A DNA stretch of 64,000 nucleotides, from NCBI RefSeq assembly GCF_023502425.1, contig NZ_JAMFMA010000002.1:248001-312000 (forward strand), written 5' to 3'. The translations under genes and the position numbers were made by a program. The DNA is from Flagellimonas spongiicola (lineage in GTDB: Bacteria > Bacteroidota > Bacteroidia > Flavobacteriales > Flavobacteriaceae). The number at the start of each line of letters is the position of its first letter. Positions within the stretch are counted from its first letter, which is position 1. Of the stretch, positions 1 to 9,044 are shown piece by piece. The notes below the pieces were generated by a model. That model searched no databases. It was not told the DNA's origin and worked only from the letters and a program-made list of their open reading frames with translations.

Positions 1-1944
1 ATCAAAACGCCATTGAGAACCGTTTTCCTTTAGTTCTGTATTGTACCCAATATTGGTGAAAAACCGGTGTCTTGCCTGCAAGGGTTTTTGTAGTCTACCA
101 GTTTGATAGTCGGTCTTTACATCATAAAATTTATATGCAGTTCTCAATTCCAAACGTGGTAAGACCTCATAATCAATTTCTACCTGCAAACTATTAGCAT
201 AACTCTTACCTTCTAAATTACTAAAGGTAACTTGCTGTGGATTTTCCCAGTCCACCACAATTTGATTGTCAAAATTTGTGCGATAAAAGTCCACAGAAAA
301 ATTACCGGGACGATCGAACAAATCGAATCCTTGTAAAAAGCTAACTCCAAAATTGGTAGCCTTTTCAGGATCGAATCCATAAATGGAACCTCCATTTCCC
401 TGTAACTGTATCGTTCTTGAAGATGCGAACATTCGCTGATTTTCAGCAAATATGTTTGCAGCTCGCCTTCCAATTCCAAAAGAACCGCGCAAACTTGATC
501 TTTCCCAAGGGGTATATCTCAAATGAAAACGAGGGGTAAAGAAATTGCCTAATCGATTGTGCGTATCAAAACGCAGACCCGCAGTAAAGCTTACCTTTTC
601 AAGATTGGTATAGGCATATTCAAAAAATGCCCCGGCAGAACGATCTACACGTTCAAAATCTTGAGTATTTACCAACTCTTTATAACCATCATAAGCAAAA
701 GTCAAACCCGTAGTGAACTTGCTTTTGGTATTTCCAATAATGGAATTGAAGAGTAGATTGGAGTAGATACTCGTATGATCTATATCATAAATATTGAAAC
801 CATAGTACGAATCCTGCTGATGATTGCTATAGGATGCCTGGAATCCCACACTTTGAAAAGGTAACTCTGGAAACACATACCCCAGTTTAACAGAACCATC
901 AAAACGATTAGTATCTATCTCACTGCCCCAAGCATTTGTCGTAAATCTATCCGTATCTGGATTAAAGTCCACTTGTCCAACTTGCTTCTCATCATTCAGG
1001 TAACGAACATTAAGAAAACTGACCCAGCCAGTCTCCGGATTTTGATACTGCCAACGGTTCATAATATTGATTTGATTGGCCAATGGGTTATCCAAAAAAC
1101 CATCATCATTGTTATCTACATCGGCATCCCTTCTATTGGCATGGATGTACAAACCTGTACTCCATTTGTCTGATAGTTTTGTATTCAAATGGGTATTGAA
1201 TTCCAATCTACCATTCACATTGGCATAGCCATTCACAAAAATTGGATTATCCAATAAAGGTTTTTGCAGCTCTGTATTGATTTGACCCGATATACTTTCG
1301 TAGCCATTCACTACACTACCCGCTCCTTTGGTAATTTGGATACTTTCAACCCATGTGCCAGGCGTATATGTCAATCCAAAGGCTTGGGAGGCACCACGCA
1401 CCATAGGAATATTCTCTTGGGTAATCAACAAATAGGGGCTCGTTAAACCCAACATCTGAATTTGCTTGGTACCGGTCAAGGCATCATTGAAATTTACGTC
1501 AATCGCTGGATTGGTCTCAAAACTCTCCGAAAGGTTGCAGCAGGCCGCCTTTAACAATTCCGCACTATTAACTGTTATCACATTTTGAGGTGCGAAATAC
1601 GCTTTCTGAACTGCATCTCTTTCCTTTTGAACCACCACCTCATCCAATTGATTGGTAGGGACCAACCAATGATGAACCATTTTAGGTGCATCAATAGTCA
1701 AAGTATCGGATTTAAAACCGACAAAACTAATGATCAATTTGCTGTATTCTTTCGAGTAAGGGATACTAAAAGTCCCATCCTCTTTAGTAATGGTTCCCAA
1801 TTGGGAATCCATCCAATACACATTGGCACCAGCCAGGCCAATATGTTTGTTCTCTGTATTTGCCTCCATGATCATACCCTCCACTTTATCTTGGGCACAT
1901 ATCATAATCGGAAGTAAAAACGTTGCTATTAAAATGTATTTCAT
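1..1944 (-). CDS. TonB-dependent receptor, N-terminal part (runs off the left edge)
   Basis: Outer-membrane active transporter, read leftward from ATG at 1944; the frame stays open to base 1, so at least 648 residues are present and the C-terminal barrel end is missing. I see a short signal peptide ending in ICAQ, a carboxypeptidase-like regulatory domain at about residues 20-105, a TonB-box-like DEVVVQ stretch near 101-106, then a plug domain (about 115-230) and alternating barrel strands. A Cys-Cys pair sits at residues 135-136 at the start of the plug, a feature of Bacteroidetes receptors found beside HYC_CC_PP proteins. The next gene upstream is such a protein, 79 bases away on the same strand, so the two are probably co-transcribed. 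A metal or metallophore substrate is inferred from this pairing and from the cysteines; it is not shown by the sequence. Confidence 0.9.
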   Translation of the reverse strand, partial: MKYILIATFLLPIMICAQDKVEGMIMEANTENKHIGLAGANVYWMDSQLGTITKEDGTFSIPYSKEYSKLIISFVGFKSDTLTIDAPKMVHHWLVPTNQLDEVVVQKERDAVQKAYFAPQNVITVNSAELLKAACCNLSESFETNPAIDVNFNDALTGTKQIQMLGLTSPYLLITQENIPMVRGASQAFGLTYTPGTWVESIQITKGAGSVVNGYESISGQINTELQKPLLDNPIFVNGYANVNGRLEFNTHLNTKLSDKWSTGLYIHANRRDADVDNNDDGFLDNPLANQINIMNRWQYQNPETGWVSFLNVRYLNDEKQVGQVDFNPDTDRFTTNAWGSEIDTNRFDGSVKLGYVFPELPFQSVGFQASYSNHQQDSYYGFNIYDIDHTSIYSNLLFNSIIGNTKSKFTTGLTFAYDGYKELVNTQDFERVDRSAGAFFEYAYTNLEKVSFTAGLRFDTHNRLGNFFTPRFHLRYTPWERSSLRGSFGIGRRAANIFAENQRMFASSRTIQLQGNGGSIYGFDPEKATNFGVSFLQGFDLFDRPGNFSVDFYRTNFDNQIVVDWENPQQVTFSNLEGKSYANSLQVEIDYEVLPRLELRTAYKFYDVKTDYQTGRLQKPLQARHRFFTNIGYNTELKENGSQWRFD

Positions 1945-2023
1945 TTGATTTTTTAACATTATGAACAATCTATTTAGCCCGAATCAAAGTATTGACACGG
2001 GTAACCATTGGATGTTCTAAAAA

Positions 2024-2437
2024 TCAAATCAAGAATACCTGATCCAGAATATGGATATCGTGGGTTATCAAGGGAGGTGGATACCCCTCCGAAGGTATTG
2101 GCAGTTCCTCAAGAGGAACATATAAATCAATAAAGGATTTGGCAAAAGCCACCAAGAAAATTTGGTGCTCTAAATCTAAATCGTACGTGGACAGTTTAAG
2201 ATCGTCCTGACCGTTTACTGTAAATGTTTCATCGGCACAACAATGACCATCCATTTGGTCATCATCCATAAAAACGATCATTGCTTCCTCCATTCCACAA
2301 CCACTAGAACCGGAAAACAAAGCAATGTCCATTACTCGTCCCATACATAGATGTTTTTCTACCGTCCATGAGACCGTAGAGAGTAACACCATTACAGCGA
2401 GAAAAACGGAGGCGATATTACGGAATACTCCTTTCAC
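2024..2437 (-). CDS. HYC_CC_PP family protein
   Basis: Small exported protein of 137 residues. It starts with GTG at 2437, since no ATG lies upstream in frame and the N-terminal segment (about 6-25) is a good signal peptide. The three family hallmarks are visible: His-Leu-Cys at 29-31 (HYC position, with Leu in place of Tyr), Cys-Cys at 66-67 and a Pro-Pro-Pro run near residue 118. Another Cys at 47 and an acidic stretch (about 58-64) add possible metal ligands. The family has no proven function; it is known mainly for sitting beside TonB-dependent receptors in Bacteroidetes, as here. A periplasmic metal chaperone or sensor working with the receptor is an inference. The gene is divergent from the GAF protein at 2583. 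Confidence 0.8.
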   Translation of the reverse strand: MKGVFRNIASVFLAVMVLLSTVSWTVEKHLCMGRVMDIALFSGSSGCGMEEAMIVFMDDDQMDGHCCADETFTVNGQDDLKLSTYDLDLEHQIFLVAFAKSFIDLYVPLEELPIPSEGYPPPLITHDIHILDQVFLI

Positions 2438-2557
2438 AAGCCCAAAATTACCAATTATTTGCTATTTGATGCCTTTAAGTTCAATACCTTAACGAAATTT
2501 TAGGTTGCCAATTGCGTAATTTCCGTCGTAGAGTTCGACTTAGAACTCCATTTAAAA

Positions 2558-2565
2558 TAACTTTG
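2558..2565 (+). promoter_or_regulatory. Bacteroidetes -7 promoter element
   Basis: TAACTTTG matches the Bacteroidetes RpoD -7 consensus TAnnTTTG exactly and lies 17 bases before the ATG of the fRMsr-like gene, so the leader would be very short. No clear -33 TTTG is visible; TTCG lies about 20 bases upstream. Confidence 0.5.
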
Positions 2566-2582
2566 CAAAAAATTTTTATTAG

Positions 2583-3035
2583 ATGCTTACAAGTTTAAAA
2601 CCCAAAGTGGAAGCCATTCTTGAAAACAATAATGAAAGTGTGGATAATCGGCTGTTGGAAGTATGCAATTTATTGCAGGAAACCATTTCATATTATGATT
2701 GGGTCGGTTTTTACTTTAAAAATGGAGATAAAGAAGAACTGAAGTTGGGTCCATATGCTGGAGAACCAACAGATCATACGATTATTCCATTTGGTAAAGG
2801 CATTTGCGGGCAAGTAGCTGTTAGCAATGAAAATTTTGTGGTACCTGATGTAGCTGCGCAGGATAATTACATCGCTTGCAGTATTACCGTAAAAGCTGAA
2901 ATCGTGGTACCATTGTTCCTCAACGGAGAAAATATTGGTCAGATTGACATTGATTCGAACACTCCCGATCCATTTACGGAGGCTGACGAACGGTTTTTGG
3001 AATTCGTCAACCAAAAAGTATCACAAATTCTTTAA
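2583..3035 (+). CDS. GAF domain protein, free methionine-(R)-sulfoxide reductase-like
   Basis: Single GAF-domain protein of 150 residues, the usual size for fRMsr (E. coli MsrC, YebR), a cytoplasmic enzyme that reduces free methionine-R-sulfoxide with thioredoxin. The match is clear in GPYAG (56-60), FGKGICG (70-76), the IACS segment (97-100) and IGQIDIDS near 122. Two of the three family cysteines are present, Cys75 and Cys99, 24 residues apart as in E. coli (94 and 118). The third (E. coli Cys84) falls on His65. That loss could alter the resolving step of the catalytic cycle, so activity is uncertain although the fold is not. The gene stands alone in front of purH with its own -7 box. Confidence 0.8.
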   Translation: MLTSLKPKVEAILENNNESVDNRLLEVCNLLQETISYYDWVGFYFKNGDKEELKLGPYAGEPTDHTIIPFGKGICGQVAVSNENFVVPDVAAQDNYIACSITVKAEIVVPLFLNGENIGQIDIDSNTPDPFTEADERFLEFVNQKVSQIL

Positions 3036-3087
3036 AACTAGTGCAGGATTGTTGATAAGAAGCCCGCATTTTTAGTGGCAAATAAAG

Positions 3088-3095
3088 TACTTTTG
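3088..3095 (+). promoter_or_regulatory. Bacteroidetes -7 promoter element before purH
   Basis: TACTTTTG fits TAnnTTTG and lies 33 bases before the purH ATG, in the 92-base gap after the fRMsr-like gene. No convincing -33 TTTG is seen at the usual distance. Confidence 0.45.
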
Positions 3096-3127
3096 TGTGC
3101 TTAAGAAATTGATTTTTTAAGACACCG

Positions 3128-4660
3128 ATGACTACCACCAAAAAAGCTTCTGCAGCACTGATTTCCGTTTTTCATAAAGACGGATTGGAACCTATTGTCA
3201 AAAAACTTAACGAACTAGGAGTTAGCCTGTATTCAACGGGTGGGACGGAAAAGTTCATAAGAGATTTAGGTATTGATGTAATACCTGTTGAAGATGTTAC
3301 CGATTACCCATCCATTCTTGGTGGTCGCGTTAAAACTTTACACCCCAAAATCTTTGGAGGTATTTTAAATCGACAAGACCATGACGGCGACGTTGCACAA
3401 ATGTCAAAATTTGAAATCCCCCAATTGGATATCGTAATTGTTGATTTGTACCCATTTGAAAAAACTGTGGCAAGTGGAGCTTCAGAACAGGATATCATTG
3501 AAAAAATTGATATTGGAGGCATTTCCTTGATTCGCGCAGCTGCCAAAAACTATAAAGATGTGCTTTGTGTTTCTTCGATGGAAGATTATGGCGATTTCCT
3601 GAATGTTATTTCCGAAGGAAACGGGAATACCACTTTGGACGACCGCAAACAATTTGCAACTAAAGCCTTCAATGTTTCTTCTCATTACGATTCAGCTATT
3701 TTCAATTATTTCAACACCAATGGTTCTGAAACCGCTTTGAAAATCAGTGAACAATCGGGAAAAGTTCTTCGTTATGGTGAAAATCCACACCAACAAGGCA
3801 TCTTCTTTGGGGATTTTGATGCCATGTTCTCCAAATTACATGGAAAAGAACACTCGTATAACAATCTTTTGGATGTAGATGCTGCCGTGAATTTGATGGG
3901 AGAATTCGTAAATGATGATCCTACATTTGCCATCTTAAAGCACAATAATGCCTGTGGTTTAGCAACTAGGAGCACCATTAAGCAAGCTTATGTGGATGCA
4001 TTGGCCGGTGATCCAGTATCCGCTTTCGGAGGAATTTTGATTTCCAATGTGGAAATCGATGCAGAAACCGCAGAAGAAATCCACAAGCTGTTTTGTGAGG
4101 TTGTTATAGCGCCAAGTTATACGGATGACGCGCTAGAAATTCTCAAAGGAAAGAAAAACAGGATCATACTTATTCAAAATGAAGTTGTGTTGCCAGAAAA
4201 GTTGGTGCGTACCTGTTTAAATGGGGTATTGGTCCAAGACAAGGATTTTAAAACCGATTCCAAGGAAGAATTGACTTCGGTCACGGAACTTAAGCCATCT
4301 TCAGATGAGATTGAAGACCTCATATTTGCTTCCAAACTTTGCAAGCATACCAAGAGTAACACCATTGTTTTGGCAAAGAACAAACAACTTTGCGCCAGCG
4401 GAACCGGTCAAACCTCACGCGTAGATGCATTAAACCAAGCCATCCACAAAGCCCAATCCTTCAATTTTGAACTGGACGGTGCCGTAATGGCAAGTGATGC
4501 ATTCTTCCCATTCCCAGATTGCGTGGAAATTGCACATAAAGCAGGAATCAAAAGTGTTATTCAGCCAGGTGGATCTATAAAAGACCAATTAAGCATTGAT
4601 TATTGCAACGAAAATGGACTGGCTATGGTAATGACAGGCACACGGCATTTTAAGCATTAA
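3128..4660 (+). CDS. purH: Bifunctional AICAR formyltransferase / IMP cyclohydrolase
   Basis: Catalyses the last two steps of de novo IMP synthesis: formyl transfer from 10-formyl-tetrahydrofolate to AICAR, then ring closure to IMP. The protein has 510 residues, normal for the family. The N-terminal cyclohydrolase domain (about 1-190) shows the MGS-like start, the LYSTGGTEKF segment and the GGRVKTLHPKI motif; the C-terminal transferase domain carries the catalytic Lys271-His272 pair in KHNNACG and the SDAFFPFPD motif. It is a housekeeping gene; mreB follows after 55 bases, so read-through into the rod-shape operon is possible. In several Flavobacteriaceae purH precedes mreB, which supports orthology. 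Confidence 0.98.
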   Translation: MTTTKKASAALISVFHKDGLEPIVKKLNELGVSLYSTGGTEKFIRDLGIDVIPVEDVTDYPSILGGRVKTLHPKIFGGILNRQDHDGDVAQMSKFEIPQLDIVIVDLYPFEKTVASGASEQDIIEKIDIGGISLIRAAAKNYKDVLCVSSMEDYGDFLNVISEGNGNTTLDDRKQFATKAFNVSSHYDSAIFNYFNTNGSETALKISEQSGKVLRYGENPHQQGIFFGDFDAMFSKLHGKEHSYNNLLDVDAAVNLMGEFVNDDPTFAILKHNNACGLATRSTIKQAYVDALAGDPVSAFGGILISNVEIDAETAEEIHKLFCEVVIAPSYTDDALEILKGKKNRIILIQNEVVLPEKLVRTCLNGVLVQDKDFKTDSKEELTSVTELKPSSDEIEDLIFASKLCKHTKSNTIVLAKNKQLCASGTGQTSRVDALNQAIHKAQSFNFELDGAVMASDAFFPFPDCVEIAHKAGIKSVIQPGGSIKDQLSIDYCNENGLAMVMTGTRHFKH

Positions 4661-4715
4661 TTTTAGTACATTAGCCGATAAAATTTACCGTTAATCTAAA
4701 AAACCAACGCTTTCT

Positions 4716-5744
4716 ATGGGATTTTTTGATTTCATGACCGAGGAAATCGCCATTGACCTCGGTACTGCAAACACCCTTATCATACATTTGGACAAAGTTG
4801 TTGTGGACAGCCCTTCTATTGTTGCACGAGACCGGATTTCTGGTAAAATCATAGCAGTAGGTCGGGAAGCCAACATGATGCAAGGGAAAACCCATGAAAA
4901 CATAAAAACGATTAGACCATTGAAAGATGGTGTAATCGCAGACTTTGATGCCTCTGAAAAGATGATCAATATGTTCATCAAAAACATTCCAGCATTAAAG
5001 AAAAAATGGTTCCCTCCTGCCCTTAGAATGGTGATCTGTATTCCTTCAGGTATTACCGAGGTGGAGATGCGTGCGGTTCGTGAATCCGCAGAACGTGTTA
5101 ACGGCAAAGAAGTCTATTTGATACATGAGCCTATGGCGGCGGCAATTGGTATAGGATTGGACATAATGCAGCCCAAAGGAAACATGATTGTTGATATTGG
5201 AGGTGGTACCACGGAAATTGCGGTAATCGCTTTGGGGGGTATCGTGTGCGACAAATCAGTAAAGATTGCAGGTGACGTATTTACTAACGATATCATCTAT
5301 TACATGCGAACCCAACATAACCTTTATGTGGGTGAGAGTACAGCGGAGGCCATCAAGATTGAGATTGGTTCTGCTACAGAAGATTTGAAATCACCCCCAG
5401 ATGATAAATCTATACAAGGTCGAGACCTTTTGACTGGTAAGCCCAAACAAGTTCAGGTTTCTTACCGAGAAATTGCCAAGGCTTTGGACAAAAGTATCCT
5501 ACGTGTGGAAGATGCTGTTATGGAAACCTTGTCTCAGACACCGCCTGAATTGGCTGCCGACATCTATAACACAGGAATTTATCTTGCCGGTGGAGGTTCA
5601 ATGCTTCGCGGATTGGACAGAAGACTTTCTCAAAAAACCGACCTACCGGTTTATATAGCCGAAGATCCTTTAAGAGCTGTAGTAAGAGGTACTGGAATTG
5701 CCTTAAAGAATCTTGAACGCTACAAAAGCATTTTAATCAAGTAA
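4716..5744 (+). CDS. mreB: Rod shape-determining protein MreB
   Basis: Actin-like ATPase forming membrane-associated filaments that guide lateral cell-wall synthesis by the elongasome. It has 342 residues, typical for MreB. The phosphate-1 motif is in IDLGTANT (near residue 13), the phosphate-2 motif in VDIGGGTTEIAV (near 160) and the adenosine motif in LAGGGSMLRG (near 290). The N-terminal MGFFDFM begins with a hydrophobic amphipathic segment suited to membrane contact. First gene of mreB-mreC-mreD-mrdA-rodA, with 61 bases to mreC. I see no -7 box of the canonical form in the 55 bases before it, so it may be co-transcribed with purH. Confidence 0.98.
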   Translation: MGFFDFMTEEIAIDLGTANTLIIHLDKVVVDSPSIVARDRISGKIIAVGREANMMQGKTHENIKTIRPLKDGVIADFDASEKMINMFIKNIPALKKKWFPPALRMVICIPSGITEVEMRAVRESAERVNGKEVYLIHEPMAAAIGIGLDIMQPKGNMIVDIGGGTTEIAVIALGGIVCDKSVKIAGDVFTNDIIYYMRTQHNLYVGESTAEAIKIEIGSATEDLKSPPDDKSIQGRDLLTGKPKQVQVSYREIAKALDKSILRVEDAVMETLSQTPPELAADIYNTGIYLAGGGSMLRGLDRRLSQKTDLPVYIAEDPLRAVVRGTGIALKNLERYKSILIK

Positions 5745-5805
5745 TCGGAGTCCCAACCGATGACTTTATTTAAAATTTAAAGAACTTTCGTAACGATAGT
5801 ATTGC

Positions 5806-6624
5806 ATGCAGCGCATTATCAATTTTATTTTAAGTTACCGAAATGCGTTTCTTTATTGCTTTCTTATGGTTATTGCTTTAGTTATGACCATAAGGTCACA
5901 CTCCTATCATCAATCCAAATTCTTTAATTCCTCCAAATGGATCAGCGGTAATGTATATGGCACAGCCGCCAACATATCATCCTACTTTGGACTGAGGGAA
6001 GAAAATGCAAGGTTGGTCGCGGAAAATGAAGAATTGAGAAAATTGTTGTTCAATCAGAATGAACAGATAAGCGCCAACCCCCTTGATTCTACAGTCCTGG
6101 ATTTTGAAGTAATAAGTGCGGATATAATCAAAAATAGTATCGCCTCGCCCAGAAATTACCTTACCATCAACAAAGGAGCGCAAGATGGTATTGCTACGGA
6201 TATGGGTGTAATAACAACGAAAGGAATCTTAGGGATTGTGGAAAATACTTCTTCCAAATTTGCTACAGTACAAAGTGTTTTGAACACCAAATCGAACATC
6301 AACGCGAAAATCAAGAATTCAGATTACTTTGGATCACTGACTTGGGATGTTAACGATTACAATGTAGTCCAATTAGTAGACATTCCCAGATTGGTTCCAT
6401 TGGTAGTAGGCGATACCATTGTAACAGGAGCAATGTCCAGTATTTTCCCTGAAAATATTCCTATTGGCGTCATCAAAAAATACGACTTGGATACCTCAAG
6501 GAGTTTTTATCATATTGATGTGGAGTTGTTCAACGATATGTCCAACATCAAAAATGTTTACCTGATCATCAACAAAAACAAAGAGGAAATACAAGAATTA
6601 GAGGCAATTACAGAAGATGAATAG
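5806..6624 (+). CDS. mreC: Rod shape-determining protein MreC
   Basis: Bitopic inner-membrane protein of 272 residues that links MreB to the periplasmic wall-synthesis enzymes and activates PBP2. One membrane helix (about 12-30) is followed by a coiled-coil stretch rich in Glu and Asn (about 62-85, around EENARLVAENEELRKL) and the two-lobed beta-barrel domain with the TNKGAQDGI-like and GDTIVTGAMSS motifs. Its end overlaps mreD by 8 bases, indicating translational coupling. Acts together with MreB, MreD, PBP2 and RodA encoded next to it. Confidence 0.95.
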   Translation: MQRIINFILSYRNAFLYCFLMVIALVMTIRSHSYHQSKFFNSSKWISGNVYGTAANISSYFGLREENARLVAENEELRKLLFNQNEQISANPLDSTVLDFEVISADIIKNSIASPRNYLTINKGAQDGIATDMGVITTKGILGIVENTSSKFATVQSVLNTKSNINAKIKNSDYFGSLTWDVNDYNVVQLVDIPRLVPLVVGDTIVTGAMSSIFPENIPIGVIKKYDLDTSRSFYHIDVELFNDMSNIKNVYLIINKNKEEIQELEAITEDE

Positions 6625-7123
6625 CGCTTTGATACTTAACGGACTTCGATTTGTACTTCTTGTACTTACACAAGTATTGATTTTCAATACCTTGAATTTT
6701 TTAGGGTTTGTAAACCCCTTGGTTTATGTGATCTTCTTTTATTGGTATCCATTGAAAAGCAATAGAGCCGTATTTATGCTTACTGCTTTTTTCCTTGGGT
6801 TTATGATTGATATCTTTTCGGATACACTTGCCCTGCATACAATAGCATCGCTAACGGTGGCCTACATCCGTCCCGTAATCATGAGGTTTTGTTTTGGTGT
6901 GAATTATGAGTTCCAGAACTTCAGCTTCAAGAACACTACACAAATCCAAAGATTGACCTTTTTAGGGTTACTGGTTTTGATTCATCAATTAGTGTATTTC
7001 TCGTTTGAAGTATTGAGCGTATCCCATTTCCTTCTAATTTTGAAAAAGGTTTTTGCTACAGGTATTGTAACTTTGATCATATGCGCGTTATTTAGCTCAC
7101 TTTTTAGCCCGCAAAGTGAATAA
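6617..7123 (+). CDS. mreD: Rod shape-determining protein MreD
   Basis: Polytopic inner-membrane protein of 168 residues with about five hydrophobic helices, the usual architecture for MreD, which binds MreC in the elongasome. Sequence conservation in this family is low; the call rests on length, hydrophobicity, the FLGFMIDIFSDTL segment (near 55-68) and its position between mreC (8-base overlap) and the PBP2 gene (52 bases downstream). Confidence 0.93.
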   Translation: MNSALILNGLRFVLLVLTQVLIFNTLNFLGFVNPLVYVIFFYWYPLKSNRAVFMLTAFFLGFMIDIFSDTLALHTIASLTVAYIRPVIMRFCFGVNYEFQNFSFKNTTQIQRLTFLGLLVLIHQLVYFSFEVLSVSHFLLILKKVFATGIVTLIICALFSSLFSPQSE

Positions 7124-7175
7124 AAGTGGTAAAGTACCGTTGAATTAATAGGCCCAATTGTCTACCCTTGATTAA

Positions 7176-9044
7176 ATGAAAAAGCTACTCTTATCTTCCA
7201 TTATCGTTATCATAGGATTTACCTTCATCGGAAGACTTTCCTATTTACAGCTTTTTCGATTTTCTCCAGATCAGATTTTAGATGATCCAGCCATAAAGAA
7301 AATTTACGATTACCCCGAGCGCGGATATATTTATGACAGGAATGGCGAACTCATGGTAGGAAACCAACCTGCCTATGATGTGATGGTGATCCCAAGGGAA
7401 GCAAAACCATTGGACACCTTGGAGTTTTGTGCTTTGTTGGGTATTGACAAGCCTGAATTTATCAACAAGATGAAAAAGGCCAGAACGTATTCCCCTAGAC
7501 TGCCCTCCGTATTAGTCCCACAACTTTCCAAGGAAGACTATGCCCGATTACAGGAAAAAATGCGGCATTTTGAAGGCTATTACATTCAGAAAAGGTCTTT
7601 GCGTTACTATACTACCACAGGTGCTGCCAACGTATTGGGTTACATTAGTGAGGTCAATGAATGGGACTTGGACAATAACCCTTACTACGTAGCTGGAGAG
7701 CTAAAAGGTAGAACAGGTGTTGAAAAACAGTATGAGGAGATCCTAAGAGGTAGAAAAGGTGTAAAACATATTCAGAAAGATCGGTTTAACAGGGACATTG
7801 GCCCTTATAAAAGCGGTAGGCTAGATACCTTACCGGAGCAAGGTAAAGAGTTACGGATCACACTTGATAAAACCCTTCAGGAATATGGGGAACGCTTAAT
7901 GTACGGTAAACGCGGTGGAATTGTTGCCATTGAACCAAAATCAGGCGAAATACTTGCCATGATATCAGGTCCAACCTATGATCCTTCGCTTTTAGTTGGC
8001 AGGGAACGATCAAGAAACTATAGTAAATTACACTACGATTCAATCTCCAAACCTTTGTTTGACCGATCCATCTCCTTTGAGAAGGAACCGGGTTCACCGT
8101 TTAAAACATTGAATGCCTTAGTTGGATTGCAAGAAGGTGTATTAGACCCCAATACTAAATTCAGATGCTACAACGGATTCTACGTGGGTAATCAGAAAAA
8201 AGGGTGCCATTGTGGAGGCGGTGTCCGGGATATGAATTCTGGAATCTATCAGTCTTGTAATGCCTATTTTGCAGGTGCCTTTCGAAAGATCTATGACAAG
8301 TACCCTACCACCGATGAAGGAATGGATGTCTGGGAAAAGCATATCAAGAGTTTTGGATTAGGAAATTATTTGGGAACTGATATGCCTACTGGTAGACCAG
8401 GAAGAATCCCCGGAAAAGAGTTCTATGACCGATGGTATGGAGATGGTAGATGGGCATCATCCACCATTATTTCCAATAGTATAGGTCAAGGCGAAGTGGC
8501 TGCCACTCCCCTCCAATTGGCAAATATGACTGCAGCAATTGCCAATAGAGGTTATTACTACACTCCACATATTTTAAAGAGCGTTGGTAATTCGGGTGCT
8601 ATAGACCTTAAATATACCGAACCACATTACACCACAATCGACAGGAAACACTTTGAACCTGTGATTGAAGGTATGGCCAACGTTTATAAATATGGTACTG
8701 CAAGATGGGTGCAAGTCCCAGGTATTGATATTGCAGGTAAAACAGGAACAGTAGAAAACTTTACTAGAATAGACGGACAGAAAGTACAACTTACGGATAA
8801 TTCTGTCTTTGTTGCTTTTGCACCAGTGGAAAATCCAAAAATTGCCATCGCCGTTTATATTGAAAACGGATATTATGGTGCAAGGTACGCTGGTCATATT
8901 GCTTCATTATTAATAGAGCAATATCTTAAAGGTGAAATCACGCGTACTGATTTGGAAAAGCGAATGCTGGAAAAAACCTTGGAGCATGAGTATGCAAAAC
9001 CTTTGAGTGGGGAACCTTTTAAGATCAACGAATATGTTTGGTAG
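7176..9044 (+). CDS. mrdA: Penicillin-binding protein 2 (elongation transpeptidase)
   Basis: Class B penicillin-binding protein of 622 residues that crosslinks peptidoglycan during elongation together with RodA. Visible parts: N-terminal membrane anchor (about 4-22), the PBP dimerisation domain with the RGYIYDRNGELM motif (near 49-60), and the transpeptidase domain with all three active-site boxes: SxxK within PGSPFKTL, SxN within QSCNAYFA, and KTGT within IAGKTGTVEN. A CHCGGG stretch lies between the first two boxes, an insertion with two cysteines seen in Bacteroidetes PBP2. Its last codons overlap the rodA start, as expected for a coupled pair. Confidence 0.96.
   Translation: MKKLLLSSIIVIIGFTFIGRLSYLQLFRFSPDQILDDPAIKKIYDYPERGYIYDRNGELMVGNQPAYDVMVIPREAKPLDTLEFCALLGIDKPEFINKMKKARTYSPRLPSVLVPQLSKEDYARLQEKMRHFEGYYIQKRSLRYYTTTGAANVLGYISEVNEWDLDNNPYYVAGELKGRTGVEKQYEEILRGRKGVKHIQKDRFNRDIGPYKSGRLDTLPEQGKELRITLDKTLQEYGERLMYGKRGGIVAIEPKSGEILAMISGPTYDPSLLVGRERSRNYSKLHYDSISKPLFDRSISFEKEPGSPFKTLNALVGLQEGVLDPNTKFRCYNGFYVGNQKKGCHCGGGVRDMNSGIYQSCNAYFAGAFRKIYDKYPTTDEGMDVWEKHIKSFGLGNYLGTDMPTGRPGRIPGKEFYDRWYGDGRWASSTIISNSIGQGEVAATPLQLANMTAAIANRGYYYTPHILKSVGNSGAIDLKYTEPHYTTIDRKHFEPVIEGMANVYKYGTARWVQVPGIDIAGKTGTVENFTRIDGQKVQLTDNSVFVAFAPVENPKIAIAVYIENGYYGARYAGHIASLLIEQYLKGEITRTDLEKRMLEKTLEHEYAKPLSGEPFKINEYVW

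Noticed and set aside
9007..9033. Upstream GTG start for rodA
   Set aside because: Adds nine residues deep inside the PBP2 end; ATG 9034 gives a normal RodA N terminus.
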